Shown: positions 48,237 to 60,528 of the stretch, one piece after another
How the letters are laid out: each line of letters begins with the position of its first letter
How positions within the stretch are numbered: the stretch's first letter is position 1
From: Macrobrachium rosenbergii
Taxonomy: Eukaryota; Arthropoda; Malacostraca; Decapoda; Palaemonidae
DNA: 64,000 nucleotides
Direction: 5' to 3'
Assembly: GCF_040412425.1 (NCBI RefSeq)
Contig: NC_089761.1
Coordinates: 22,049,644-22,113,643, forward strand
Translations under genes and position numbers: made by a program
Notes under the pieces: generated by a model
What the model saw: only the letters and a program-made list of their open reading frames with translations
The model's database searches: none
Told to the model about the DNA's origin: nothing

Positions 48237-49115
48237 ACCACCAGGGCAGGGCAGGCTGGTCTGGTAGCCAAGGTTTCCGCCTTTCCCGAATCACAGAGCT
48301 TTCCTCTACAGAAAAACACTAGATCTGTGCCCAGCAATTTGTTTCATGTTTCACCTTAATAATTTTCGATATTGTTCAACATGTTCTTAATATCCAGTAA
48401 ATGTTCAGACTACCTTAAGGTGGTGGAGAACTGAAACCAAACAACTTTAACTTTTACCGTACATTGGCACTTCAGTCTTCATACGAAAACAGAAACGGTA
48501 GGCCTATTAACACGGCGTGTTCCCACCTTTGTCAAGTCCAGGGTAAACTAATGCTTAAGTAAACTAATAAAGTAGACGGCCGCACGAAGATTAATATAAT
48601 TTGTCGACCACACAATATAGAAATGGGTGTATATAATACTTTGATCCCCCGAGGGGCTAGTACTAAACAAGGTATCTCAATGAACTTGCGCCATGTTTAG
48701 TACTATAGAAAAAATAGCACCTTGAAGTCGAAGAAGGTGACGAAGGTGGATACATACCGGTTTAATACCAACAGGAACTCTGATAAGGTCTGGCTTATTT
48801 ATATATTAAAATGTTTATCGTTCGAAAAACTTTCAACAAAACAACATGATCTAAGTATTTTTTCATAATATTCTGAAGACCAGAAGTATTTATCATTTCA
48901 GTCTCTATTCGAAAACAGAAAATTTGGTAAGGTCTGGCTCACAAACTTATATAAGTTTTATAATTTAAAAAATAATTCTCGTTCAAACACCTTCAAAAGG
49001 AGCTACTCCTTAGAGAAAAAGTACGTAAAAAACTTTCAATTACTTGAGAAAACACCTGCAACAAACAGTAAATTGGATGTCAAAGAATAGCTACTTCCAA
49101 ACATACAGACACACA

Positions 49116-49198
<83 letters not shown>

Positions 49199-49618
49199 GC
49201 TAGATGACAGTGGTAGAGAAATTTATATTAATCCAACCTGGTCCTCAGTGATCAGGATCGATGTACTGAAACTCAAAATTGGTGCTTTTGTTGTGTTAAT
49301 GGTTTTATGGGCTTTTAAATTTCACAGAACGCTTCTTGATAAGAGTAAAAAGACTCTCTCTCTCTCTCATAATATATATGTATTGCCACGATGTTTATCA
49401 AGTACCTGGTTATTACGCAACTAATTTCAAAATTCAAAAATATACCTCACTTCAGCCAGATACCTGAACTCTCATAACATTAATTATTACGACTGAGTAC
49501 TCTAAAGGTAACAGTGATCCCTTATGAAAACTTATTTATCACTTGAAAAAATCAAACTAAGTTTATCAGAATGTGAGGTATCAAAAATTAAACTAGAAAT
49601 ATTCTAGAGTAAAAGGGC
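48237..49618. other. Upstream region, nothing recognised except (TA)n
   Basis: AT-rich DNA between the candidate 5' exon and the gypsy element, with a long (TA)n run at 49117-49196. No gene is seen. Confidence 0.4.
49117..49196 (+). repeat. (TA)n microsatellite
   Basis: About 40 TA units. Confidence 0.95.
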
Positions 49619-50039
49619 TGTAAGTGTCAAAAGAAACGAGCAGGTAAAGGTTACTGCTGCTTTATTACAGATCCAGGCGGCTTATATTTGCGGCCCGACT
49701 GACCTTGGCCGTGAGAGACAATGGAATTGACTGTGACCTGAGGTCCAAACAATAAACAATAATATGCAGTGAAGCAGTACAAATTACAATACAAAATATA
49801 CAGAGCTACAATATAGATACAGTCTTGATGCCTGTGAATGAAGAAACATGTGATACAATGTGTGACATTAAAGTATAAATACCATAAAGTAAAAATGATT
49901 AAAATCGTGACCTGGCACGTTTTAGGCGTGACTAATTGAGCTTGAAGAAAACGGGAAGTCACCAAAGAAAACAAGCTCAGCGGAGACTTAATTAATGGCG
50001 CCGAAAACACTATCCTGGCGCCCGGGTGGTGACTTTACA
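49619..50039 (-). repeat. 3' LTR of the gypsy element
   Basis: A 421-bp LTR bounded by TGTAA...TTTACA in plus-strand view, with short inverted ends TGTAA/TTACA. It differs from the other LTR mostly by one- or two-base indels. Confidence 0.85.
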
Positions 50040-50054
50040 AATACTCCCCCCAAG
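50040..50054 (-). other. Polypurine tract
   Basis: The minus strand reads CTTGGGGGGAGTATT directly before the TGTAAAGTC start of the 3' LTR, the expected plus-strand primer. Confidence 0.8.
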
Positions 50055-51322
50055 ACGAGGGACAGCGTCTGATTAATCCCTGTACCTGGTGGGACGCTGA
50101 AGGGTGCCGTGAGCTCCTTGAAGATAACTGAGGGGCCTCCGCCTGTGGAGGCTGCTGTTTGGCGGTCCCTTCCTGGGGCGGCAAGCGCCTGCGCGGGGTG
50201 AGGGCGTGGAGTGCGTTTGGGCGGAAGGGTGCTGCGTCGCTGCCGGACTCTCCGACAGGAAGCGGCTTTAGCCGGTCTATGGAAACCCAGTCGTTTTGCC
50301 TGGGAGTGCCAGCGGGAACCTTGCTGTTCCGCTCCAGCACGCCGGAAGGGTCCCCTGTGGGGCTTAGTTAGTGGTGGGACGGACGGGCGTCGACTCTGAC
50401 GAAGCGTGGTGGCGGATGACAGCTGTGGCGGCACGAAGGTGGTTGTCTGTCGATGTATGAGCGCCTGCAGGGGCGAACTTACCCGGCCACGTCGCGAGGC
50501 CTCTGCAGAGATGAGGAGTGGCGACCATCCGTCCACGAGCTCTCCGGCACCACGAGGGGTTCCCATAGGTTTGTTCAGCTGCGGATGGGGTGCCGTCGGC
50601 TCTGGGGCGGTCCTCAACCCGAGGAGGACCCACGGCAGCTGATGTTTCCAGTCCTCGGCGGGTGCAGCGGGCCATGAGGGATGACTTTGGGACCTGTGGA
50701 ACCGTTCAACCAGGCCGTTGGCGCTGGGTTGTACGCTGTGGTGGTGTGGTGCGTGGTTCCCAGCAGTTGAGCCAGGGCAGACCACAGCTCGGAGAGGAAG
50801 CGGGGCCCCTGTCGGTTGTGATGGTCGGGGACGCCCGGCGGCTAACCCAACTGGAGAGCAGGGCCTCGGCGACGCGCGCTGGCGGTGGCTTCTTGCATGG
50901 CGTGGCCGGGCCACCTCGTCGAGCGGTCTACCACCGTGAGGAGGTATCTGGATCCGCCTGATGGGGAAGGGCCCGACGGCGTCGATGTGGATGTGGCCGG
51001 CGGCGCCCTGGCTGTGGGAACTCGCCTACCCCGACTGCTGACGACCCACTTTACTGGTCTGGCACTGCAGGCACTGTTTTGCCCAGGCTGTGGCGTCCTT
51101 TTGCACCCGTGCCAGACGAACTTTTGAAAGCAGTTTGGCGTGGTCCTGCCGGAGGGGGTGAGGCCGTGAATGATGTCGAATACCTGGCGGGCGTGAGGCT
51201 GGAACCAAAGAGGCGGGGCTGGCCTGTGCTGATGTCACAGAGCAGGCTGGGGCCTCCGGGCGAGGGTCGTCCGCCACTTGAGGGGATGTGATGGCGGTGC
51301 GGTATGCTGGGGTTTTTCTGGG
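50040..51322 (-). pseudogene. gypsy integrase relic
   Basis: Short overlapping minus-strand frames cover the integrase. CLQCQTSKVGR is the Cys-x2-Cys end of the zinc-binding region (about 51040). The catalytic core is broken, with fragments in several frames, including SANGLVERFHRS, the conserved block near the catalytic Glu (about 50745). The C-terminal part is Pro/Arg-rich and heavily shifted. The enzyme would insert the cDNA. Confidence 0.65.
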
Positions 51323-52348
51323 TCAGCGGCCTGTTCTCTGGCAAGGTCCTGGTAATCTACACCAAGCTGCACTGCGTTCAACTCGACTCTGGAGAGGGCG
51401 TCTGCTACGGGATTTTTCTTGCGGGAGGTACCTGACGGAACAGGTAAATTCGGCTATGGCTGAGAGGTGGCGCTGCTGTCTGAAGACCATGCGTCCCCTG
51501 CTTCGTGAAGGCGTGAACCAGTGGCTGGTGGTCTGTGAAGATTGTGAAGGCGTCCTCAGGAGGAACTTGAAGTGCCGAACTGCGCGGTACATCGCGCAGG
51601 AGTTCCCTGTCGAAGGTGCTGTAGCGGACTCTGCGGACTGAACTCTTGCTGAAGAAGGCGATGGGCTGGGGCGCCGTTGATGATTTGCTCCAGAACAGCA
51701 CCGCAGGGCAACGTTACTGGCGTCTGTCGTCAGCTGGAGGGAGCCTTGGGATCCTGGTGTGCCAAGGCGGTTGCCTTTGGTGAGGGCAGCCTTCGTCAGG
51801 GAAAAGGCCTGCTGCTGGCTGGGTCCCAAGACAGGGACTTGTTGACCTTTAGGACTTCCGTCAGGGGCCGTGGTGCGCATCCCGGGATGAACCGCCCTGT
51901 AGAAGTTTACCATCCCAAGGAACTCCTGGACGGCCTTGATGGAGGTGGGTGTCGGGGAACTTGCCACGGCTGCCACTTTCGATGTAAGAGGGCGGACGCC
52001 TGTCGGAGACACCTCGTGACCCAGAATTCTGCTTTCTGGGACGCCGAAGGTACACTTGTCAAAACGGACGACGAGGCCGTTTTCTTGGAGGCGCTGGAGG
52101 ACTGCTTTGATGTGCCTCTGGTGTTCGCTGTGAGACCTGGAAAATATGAGAATGTCGTCGACGTAGCAGACGCAGAATTTTAGGTCCCCCCAGGATGCTG
52201 TCCATGAGCCGCTGGAAGGTGGCCCGGCGTTCCTCAGCCCGAAGGTGGAGAAGGCGAACACATAGGACCCGAAGGGCGTGATGATGGCTGTCTTTGGTAT
52301 GTCCTCTGGCGCAACAGGTACCTGGAAATAAGATTTAAGAAGGTCCAA
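51323..52348 (-). pseudogene. gypsy reverse transcriptase and RNase H
   Basis: A 341-residue frame: MDLLKSYFQVPVAPEDIPKT, ITPFGSYVFAFSTFGLRNAG, then the catalytic box FCVCYVDDILIFSRS (YVDD intact, near 52155), followed by the thumb (LGHEVSPTGVRPL, EFLGMVNFYR). The RNase H start (LTTDASN) follows, after which the frame decays; a parallel frame at 51405-51701 continues RNase H (FSKSSVRRVRYSTFDREL, FTIFTDHQPLV). A frameshift also removes the FQR block before YVDD. Confidence 0.8.
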
Positions 52349-53235
52349 TTTAGTGAATATTTTGGCCCGTGAAAGGAGGCCGTGAGGTCTTGCATATTGG
52401 GCAGAGGGTAGTGGTCGGGCTCCGTTGCAATGTTGAGCCGCCTGTAGTCGCCATGCAGGGTCTCCAGGAGCCGTCCGGTTTCTGCACCATGTGGAGGGGG
52501 AGGCCCATGTGGACTGGAGGCTTTCCTGCAGATGCCCATCCGTTCCATCTCCGGAATGCTTTTTCGCCTCCCGAGGCGCTGAGGGGGAAGCCTCATGAAC
52601 CGCATGTGTCGGGGCCCTTTAGTCACTATATGGTGGTATATGCCCTTGGCTGGGGCCCCGGGACTTAGGCGAAGCTCGCTTAAACACCTCAGGGAACTCC
52701 GACAGAAGGTGTGCATACTGGTGGGGCGGCGGCGCTGATGGTGGGTCTGGGTCCCGCCGTTAACGGGAGAGACCGGCAGGAGTCGGTATCGAGGCGCTTG
52801 CGCCCCACGCCGACCTAGCAGGCGAAGTCGCCAGAAAATCGGCCCCAGGAGTGGGGTTCCACGATCGCGACGATGAAGTCCCAGGAGTAACTCTGGCCAA
52901 GGATGGAGATCGACAGGAGCCTGGTGCCGAGGAGAGGATGGGGTTCCGTTGGCGGCCGTCAGGGAAGCGGCCGGGTCTGGTGTCTGGTTGCGGTCCTCTC
53001 TGGATGCTGGGAAGACCGACTTAAAGGCTCCTGTGCCGACCAGCATCATCCTGCCGGAGCGGTGTCGTGGACGGTGAAAAACCTGCATTTTTGAGGCCCT
53101 GGGTTCTTCGGCTGCCATGGCGGCCTGTCCTGCTAACCCGCCACACCCCCGTTTTGAGCAGTTGAGCGAGCAGGGCGGCAGGCAGTTTCGGCGCCTTCCG
53201 AACCACTTGTGGTAGCGACAGAAGCCGGGGACCAC
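52234..53235 (-). pseudogene. gypsy protease and start of reverse transcriptase
   Basis: The 333-residue frame begins with the Cys/His motif, then LVGTGAFKSVFPASREDR. This is the aspartic protease active-site block in which the expected DTGA reads GTGA, so the catalytic Asp is missing. Further on come HGDYRRLNIATEPDHYPLPN, the first block of the gypsy reverse transcriptase. The frame is lost at the end of that block and continues in another frame. As read, the protease would be inactive. Confidence 0.7.
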
Positions 53236-53964
53236 CGTCTGCTGTGGTTCGGTGGACGTCTGTTGGCGATGGCGTTGGCGGGCTGCTCGCCTCCTCTTCA
53301 GGCTGGGCGGAGGACTGACCGGCTGTGTGGCCGTTTTGCTGTGAAGCCTTGACGAGTCTGTGAGGTGTTGTGCGCCTCTATGAGGTCCTCGACAGGCATG
53401 GTGTAGGGGTGAGCGATCTGGTTGCGTGCTTCGGGAGGAGTTGGCGAAGGAAGATTTCCATTATGAAGCCATCTCCTGCCACTTGTTTTGTGCCACCCGA
53501 GACTGGTGTTGACAGGAGATACGACCATGCCCCAAGCGTCTCTTGGATTGAGGTCGTGGCGTGGATTATTGGCAAGGTCGATAGCACGGGCGCCCGCCTG
53601 GCGATGGGCAGGGAGCAAGCTTCGAGGAGGAACTTTTGTGGTGCTGTATGTGAGGTGAGTGTTTGGTACTTTCGCGAGATGAGTTTGTTGTACGTCCTCG
53701 GAAGGGCGTTGGGCACTGTGTCGGCCTGTAGGATTTCGTCCGTGAGGTCGCGATTCTGAAGTGGCTCTCACCCTGCGCAGCCACCTCGATGGGTTCCCCT
53801 GCGTAAACGGCGGCAGCTTTACGGTGAGGCGGCCCGCGATTGTGTTGCCCGGCCGTCGTGTGTTGCGCTGGTGTGGAGTTGCGGGAGGGCCTCGATCTTG
53901 GTGGGCGCGGCTGCTGATGGGAGGTAGGTAAACCTCGGAGTCGCGAGGTCGCGTTTAACTGCAT
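53234..53964 (-). pseudogene. gypsy gag relic
   Basis: Overlapping minus-strand frames (53566-53964, 53378-53716, 53298-53771) give Pro/Ser/Arg-rich N-terminal sequence, then capsid-like segments (EIFLRQLLPKHATRS; a decayed LPRTYNKLI). A following frame reads CRYHKWFGRRRNCLPPC, the Cys-His-Cys-Cys motif that replaces the usual knuckle in CsRn1 elements. Gag forms the particle that houses reverse transcription. At least three frame changes break it. Confidence 0.65.
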
Positions 53965-54216
53965 GAAGGAGGATATCCGCGTCCATGCTCGCCCTTTGAC
54001 CCCTTGCTGGAGTGGGGTACTGTCGGCGTCAGTCGCGCACTGTCGTGCGCCGTGTGGTTTCGCTTAGTGGCGGCTGGTGGGGAATGCGCGTGCAGAGTCA
54101 GCACGCTCAAAACGCTGGTTACGGCGCGTGTTTTAGGCAGCTAAGGCGTTTTGGAGAAATCCTGGAGCCAAGACTGAGTCGCCGTGTGTGAGTCGCTAAT
54201 GGCTCGGGATACTCGA

Positions 54217-54225
54217 GGGTCACCA
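54217..54225 (-). other. Primer binding site, tRNA-Trp
   Basis: One base inside the 5' LTR the minus strand reads TGGTGACCC, complementary to the 3' end of tRNA-Trp (...GGGTCACCA). Beyond nine bases the match decays. Confidence 0.7.
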
Positions 54226-54226
54226 C

Positions 54227-54639
54227 TGTAGGTGTCAAAGAAACGAGCAGGTAAAGGTTACTGCTGCTTTATTACAGATCCAGGCGGCTTATATTGCGGC
54301 CGATGACGGCCGTGAGAGACAATGGGTTGACTGTGACCTGAGGTCGAAAAACAATAAACAATAATATGCAGTGAACGAAAGTACAAATTACAATACAAAA
54401 TATACAGAGCTACAATATAGATACAGTCTTGATGCCTGTGAATGAAGAAACATGTGATACACAATGTGTGACATTTATAAATACCATAAAGTAAAATGAT
54501 TAAAATGCGTGACCTGGCACGTTTTAGGCGTGACTAATTGAGCTTGAAGAAAACGGAAGTCACCAAAGAAAACAAGCTCAGCGGAGACTTAATTAATGGC
54601 GCCGCGAACACTATCCTGGCGCGAATTGGTGACTTTACA
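54227..54639 (-). repeat. 5' LTR of the gypsy element
   Basis: A 413-bp LTR, TGTAGGTGTC...GACTTTACA in plus-strand view. For the minus-oriented element it carries the promoter. No clear TATA assignment was made. Confidence 0.85.
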
Positions 54640-56040
54640 GGCATCACTCCCATCAAACAACTCTAACTGTTTCCCTGGTCTTAATTCACTTTAGCAAAAC
54701 TAAAAAAGAACAAAAAACATGTTTATCACTTTGCCTTATACACACAATCAATCCTATTACTGGTGATCAATAAATGAAACACTGTTTTTCTAAAATGTTA
54801 AATAAAAAAATTTATTTTAAATTCAAAGTTTATAATTAGAATTCACAATCTGAAAAATTTTATTATTACTTGAAAATAACACAACACTTCATTAATTCTT
54901 GAATTAAATTATGAAACAAAACTAACTCACAAAAACTTTATCAGGAATTTAAATTAATCAAGCAAAATTTAAACTATCAAGAATTACTCAAGATTTTAAA
55001 AGAAAATCTTAATAAATGAAATATTAAATCAAGTATGTAATGTTCAATTACCAAGAAATATTTAAATTGCTACGTAAATAAATGTTACATTACAAACATA
55101 AAAAATGTGAAAATAAGAAGAGATTGTAAATAGAAAAACACACAAAAATACACATATGATTTATCAATAATGATTTCACTCGGTCAAAATTTCCTAACTT
55201 ATCATACCATGGTATTAATAAGTAAATTTACATTACCTTACACAAACTTGAAAACCTCCTGTAAAATCACTTGCTGCAGCTGCGTTACCACAAAAACACA
55301 CTTTTTACCAGGCGCGTTACAAATTAAATAACTTTACTAAATTCAGATCTCAAAGTTAATGCTAATACGTGACCACAAAACACTCACGTTAAAAGTAATC
55401 TCTTTCTAAGAACGACAGAGAGAGAGAGAGAGGGAACCAAACTAATTGGTCTCAGAGATACAAAAGGGAAGTTCTAAAAGCAGGGAGCTGACGTCATTAA
55501 AGCATTTTGGGTGCGAGATACAATGGAGAAATTTCTAGAAGGAAAGTTACTTCCTCCCCGCAAAACGTTTTGAACGCAATCTTACAAAACGTGGTGCATC
55601 TGGTCAAGACACGTATTCTTTCTCTCAAAGTGGCGTACGTGACTTGAACAATGCATGTAACAACATGAAATCACTTCGTCTTGAGCTCGTATGGGACGAA
55701 TCGGCATTTGTTATCCCAACCTGTCATCACATCAACCCGAAGTAAAGCGTCTCTCTTATCTCAACTGATGACAATTGAATGAAACAAGTCTGCTGGACAC
55801 ACACGTGTTCATACTACACTTTTATCAAGAAAGACATTATTCATTCTAAACTATGTTACTATTAAAATTGTATTATCAATTCTAAATTATGCAATTAAAG
55901 TTATTTAATCATTAGTTCTTTTGAGATCTGATGCCAAAGTAAATATGACACTTCAACAATCATTATCATTACACATAACACATGAAAAAGTTAATATGTC
56001 AAAATTATAGGAGGATATATGTATTACAAAGGCAACATCA

Positions 56041-56044
<4 letters not shown>
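54640..56044. other. AT-rich then CpG-richer stretch, unassigned
   Basis: Positions 54640-55250 are very AT-rich. Positions 55250-55800 are more balanced, with several ACGT/CGTC-containing words and a short (GA) run at 55418. No coding domain or repeat ends are found. Confidence 0.3.

Positions 56045-56126
<82 letters not shown>
56045..56126 (+). repeat. (TA)n microsatellite
   Basis: About 41 TA units. Confidence 0.95.
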
Positions 56127-57485
<1,359 letters not shown>

Positions 57486-57689
57486 ACTGTGCAGTTATTT
57501 TGTGAGTTTCTAGTCTTGTATTTTGTAATGATTATGTTGGCAGGAATATAACTGACTCTGCTTTTATATAGACTTACCCTTGAAAGCTTTTACGTCTGAG
57601 CTCTGGTATGTGGACATTAGACATTCTTATTATAGATAAAATAGTGAAGTTTTGAGATCATCATTTAATAATTTTTTTTACAGACTAGC

Positions 57690-57845
57690 GGTTTTATGAA
57701 TCAATTGTTAGGAGAGGGTGGAAAGAAAGAGAATATGAAAGGAGGCACAGCAAAAGTAACGAAAGAGGTTGCAGCTAGGGGCCGAAGGCAAGCTGCAAAG
57801 AACCTGAAGTAATGCCTACAGTTGCGGTGCACTGACGGCACTATG
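57690..57845 (+). repeat. ~250-bp interspersed repeat, copy 4 (3' part)
   Basis: It begins at TTTTATGAATCAATTGTTAGG and continues GGTTGCAGCTAGGGGCCGAAGG to GCACTGACGGCACTA. The 5' half is missing. Confidence 0.85.
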
Positions 57846-58201
57846 GGGTCTTCACGTTTTGTCCCGAAGATGTGTTAATTACGCGAAAGCACCTGGCACT
57901 CTGTCGCTTCTTTTTCAACTTTTCCTGTGGCTTCAGCTGACATATGTAAGTACAGTACGTGTGTGTGTGTGTGTATGTTTGTATGAGCACATGCTAACTG
58001 TACTGTACATTTATGTATTTCATATGTATATACCACTGTATGCACTTACTTAATTTTGTATAGCGCCTTGTCAAGACTTTTCCAGTTGATGACCTTTGTC
58101 CTTTGGCAATCCTTACGGTCGAACTATATAATTTGGTAGTTTTATTCCTTATAAGTGTCTCGTTAAATTTTCTTTGAAAGGTCCCAATCTGTCGTCATTA
58201 C

Positions 58202-58600
58202 TTAGTACACCCCCTTTGCCATTTGTTTGCCCTCTTCAAGGTACAGTAGAAGGCAAAACAGTGTGGCTAATCTAAGCTTTCCTTTTTTCTTCAGATCTTC
58301 TTTGTAGACTGATTTTATATACTTATGAAAATCCTCCTGATGTTTCTCAGGAATCATGTTGGAATCTGTCTCCGCAACTTCTCCAAACATTCAACTGGTT
58401 TTCTCTGATTTATATCCAACGTTCTCAACCTAGAAATGCTTCCTTTTTTGATAAATTTTATAGCAGTGTTTGTGAATGATTTCGCAAAGCATTTTCAGCA
58501 ATTCAAAGCTGCAATTTTGTTATTATTTTCCATACTGTTTTTCTTTATTCTGTATCATTCTTTAGGGTACTTCATCTTTTTCCTAATTTTTATTCACATG
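58202..58600 (-). pseudogene. Unidentified decayed ORF
   Basis: The minus-strand frame 58202-58390 reads VAETDSNMIPEKHQEDFHKY and KEDLKKKGKLRLATL. Upstream, the same strand continues as KCFAKSFTNTAIKFIKKGS and LRTLDINQRKPVECLEKL in shifted frames. It looks like old coding sequence rather than chance, but I do not recognise the family. No splice sites frame it convincingly. Confidence 0.25.
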
Positions 58601-58747
58601 CTGATTTTTCGTCGGTAGAATCTTTCTTTCCAAGAAAATTCTCTGTGAATTCAGATGTAATGAAGGTACATTGGGATTTTCTCTTTTCTCAAAATGTTTA
58701 AGCATTGCTTAGATTACATTTTGCTTTCAGAGGACTTGCAATAAAGT

Positions 58748-58750
<3 letters not shown>

Positions 58751-58786
<36 letters not shown>

Positions 58787-58920
58787 ATACTTGGGGCGTC
58801 TGTCACCTTGCCATACGCAATTGGTTGGGGCCTCGCGAGTGAAGGCGTTCACACTGTGGCCACACATTTAATGATGGAGAGAGGCAGCTGTGTAAACAGC
58901 CCCACTTAGATAACACTTCA

Positions 58921-58958
<38 letters not shown>
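58751..58958. repeat. (GA)17 and (CT)17 flanking 140 bp
   Basis: (GA)n at 58751-58784 and (CT)n at 58924-58958 are complementary and enclose a GC-richer 140-bp segment. They could pair as a hairpin. Confidence 0.85.
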
Positions 58959-58959
<1 letters not shown>

Positions 58960-59097
58960 GAACTTACTGACCGGCTTTCGATCACTCATCCGAACCACAG
59001 CAGTTGAGTTAGGTTCGCTTTGTTACTTTAGGAGGTAACATAATAAAATGCATGCTTTCAGGAGAAGTATCGACGGCAGAGCTTAGAAACTTTGCTT

Positions 59098-59345
59098 GAC
59101 CCCCTGGTTGTACAGTGGTTAGTGTCGTGGCATGCCACGCAGCTGCCGCTGGTTCGTTTCCCCCAGGGCGATGAAAAATCACTGGTTCTGTATCATGATC
59201 TGTTACTGCTGCAGTGTGGGGTCTGCTGTGGGAGGTTGAAACCAACATTCTTTGGAAGCTTGAATTTCAAGTCAGTGGCCCCTGTGTACTTGTTCCATGG
59301 AAATGGGTTTCATCTACTGAAACAATAATAATAAAAATAATAACA
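59098..59345 (+). repeat. tRNA-derived SINE
   Basis: The 5' part resembles a tRNA: acceptor-like CCCTGG pairs with CCAGGG, a box-A-like GTACAGTGGTTAGTGTC, a hairpin GTGGC-AT-GCCAC, and a box-B-like GGTTCGTTTCCCC. A roughly 150-bp unrelated body follows, and then an AATAATAATAAAAATAATAA tail. This is the layout of a pol III SINE. The parent tRNA is not certain; the D-arm resembles tRNA-Asp or tRNA-Glu. Confidence 0.6.
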
Positions 59346-59539
59346 AAGTATCTCGAAATTTAATCGTTTTCTGCGTAAAGCTCGCGTATTCCTGAAGACA
59401 ACTGCAATTACATATTCACTGTATGATAATATTATATTTACTAAAAGTAGACAGCATCCGTGGGACCGACGCAGGACTTCCATGAGTCAGAGTCGTCTAA
59501 TTTAAGCTTTTTCAGAATGAAAAGAGTAGAACAGAATAT

Positions 59540-59806
59540 ACCATTTTGCCCAAAGGCCAAGTGCTGGGACCTATGAGGTCATTCATCGCTGAAAGGAAAA
59601 CTGGGAGTAAAAGGTTAGAAAGTCGTAACAGGAGGAGAATCTGGCAGCTGCACTCAGAAACGATTGTTAGAAGAGGTTGGAAAGTAAAATGGAAGGAAGA
59701 ATATGAAAGGTGGTACAGTAAAAGGATTGAAAGGGGTTGCAGCTAGGGGCCGAAGGGACGCTGCAAAGAACCATAAGTAATGCCTTCAGTGCACCGGGGT
59801 TTCGGA
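59540..59806 (+). repeat. ~250-bp interspersed repeat, copy 5 (best preserved)
   Basis: Full span from GCCCAAAGGCCAAGTGCTGG through GACCTATGAGGTCATTCATCG, GTAACAGGAGGAGAATCTGG, GATTGTTAGAAGAGG, GGGGTTGCAGCTAGGGGCCG to AAGTAATGCCTTCAGTGCAC. No coding potential and no pol III promoter were recognised. Confidence 0.85.
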
Positions 59807-60280
59807 ATGAAAACGACGAAACAAACACCACTCGTTAAGATGGCACTGTTCCATACGGTAGAAGGAAGAGTCAACGCCAAGCCTTATCTACTGAAATGAA
59901 GATCCTAATTCAAAACATACGAGACGCCTAATTCCTACAGGTGGAGTTGTCAATTTGAATTAAGATGTCTTAGCAGTTTCGCAATTTGAATTAATTGAGC
60001 CGTGAGGCGTTTGCCTTTGGCTAAACTGCGCATCCCTATCCAGATATCATCGAGATCTGAGTCTGCCAATAAGAGGAAAGAGACTGAGCGTGATTAAGTA
60101 GGTATGAGTGGGAACTAAGAAGAAACACGGAACGGTAAGTCATCAGGAAATTCATCAACACGAAACGAAGTTAGCTGACGGTGATCAGTTCCCCCTCTCA
60201 AGGGGTTCACGTCCTTTAATAAGGAGAAACATGTATTGGCACTCATCATCATCACCGCTGCGTGCTACTTGAACAGTATC

Positions 60281-60281
<1 letters not shown>

Positions 60282-60313
<32 letters not shown>
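60282..60313 (+). repeat. (GA)n microsatellite
   Basis: About 16 GA units. Confidence 0.95.
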
Positions 60314-60317
<4 letters not shown>

Positions 60318-60478
60318 CTCCTTTACCTGCTAATGTTTACAATGAGTCAATATAGATATGCAATGTCTATACAATTTCATAATGATAACGAGAAAGAAAC
60401 TAAACAACGAAGCATAGAAAAAATATTGCTGTAATACATGCAGACAGAGGACACACACAAACAGACAAACAGACACAC

Positions 60479-60528
<50 letters not shown>

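Larger units (their letters stand above)
49619..54639 (-). mobile_element. Ty3/gypsy LTR retrotransposon, CsRn1-like
   Basis: A 5.0-kb element with two LTRs (49619-50039 and 54227-54639), a primer site matching tRNA-Trp, a polypurine tract, and gag, protease, reverse transcriptase, RNase H and integrase remnants in Ty3/gypsy order on the minus strand. The gag-pol junction carries a C-x2-H-x8-C-x3-C motif rather than a CCHC knuckle, and the primer is tRNA-Trp; both mark the CsRn1/Kabuki clade. The base composition (about 60% GC internally) differs sharply from the AT-rich surroundings. Many frameshifts are present. Flanks GGGC and GGCA do not form a perfect duplication. Confidence 0.85.

Noticed and set aside
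49044..49424. 126-residue plus-strand frame
   Set aside because: Its core is (TA)n read as Tyr-Ile repeats.
49985..50914. 308-residue minus-strand frame as a separate proline-rich gene
   Set aside because: It is a frame-shifted read of the integrase region, running into the LTR, and contains a recognisable piece of the integrase block (ANGLVERFHRS).
50590..52183. Plus-strand frames of up to 168 residues within the gypsy element
   Set aside because: They are antisense shadows of the GC-rich pol region; the minus strand carries the YVDD, RNase H and integrase blocks.
59098..59170. Functional tRNA gene
   Set aside because: The cloverleaf is imperfect (short anticodon loop, weak D and T arms) and it is followed by a SINE body and tail.
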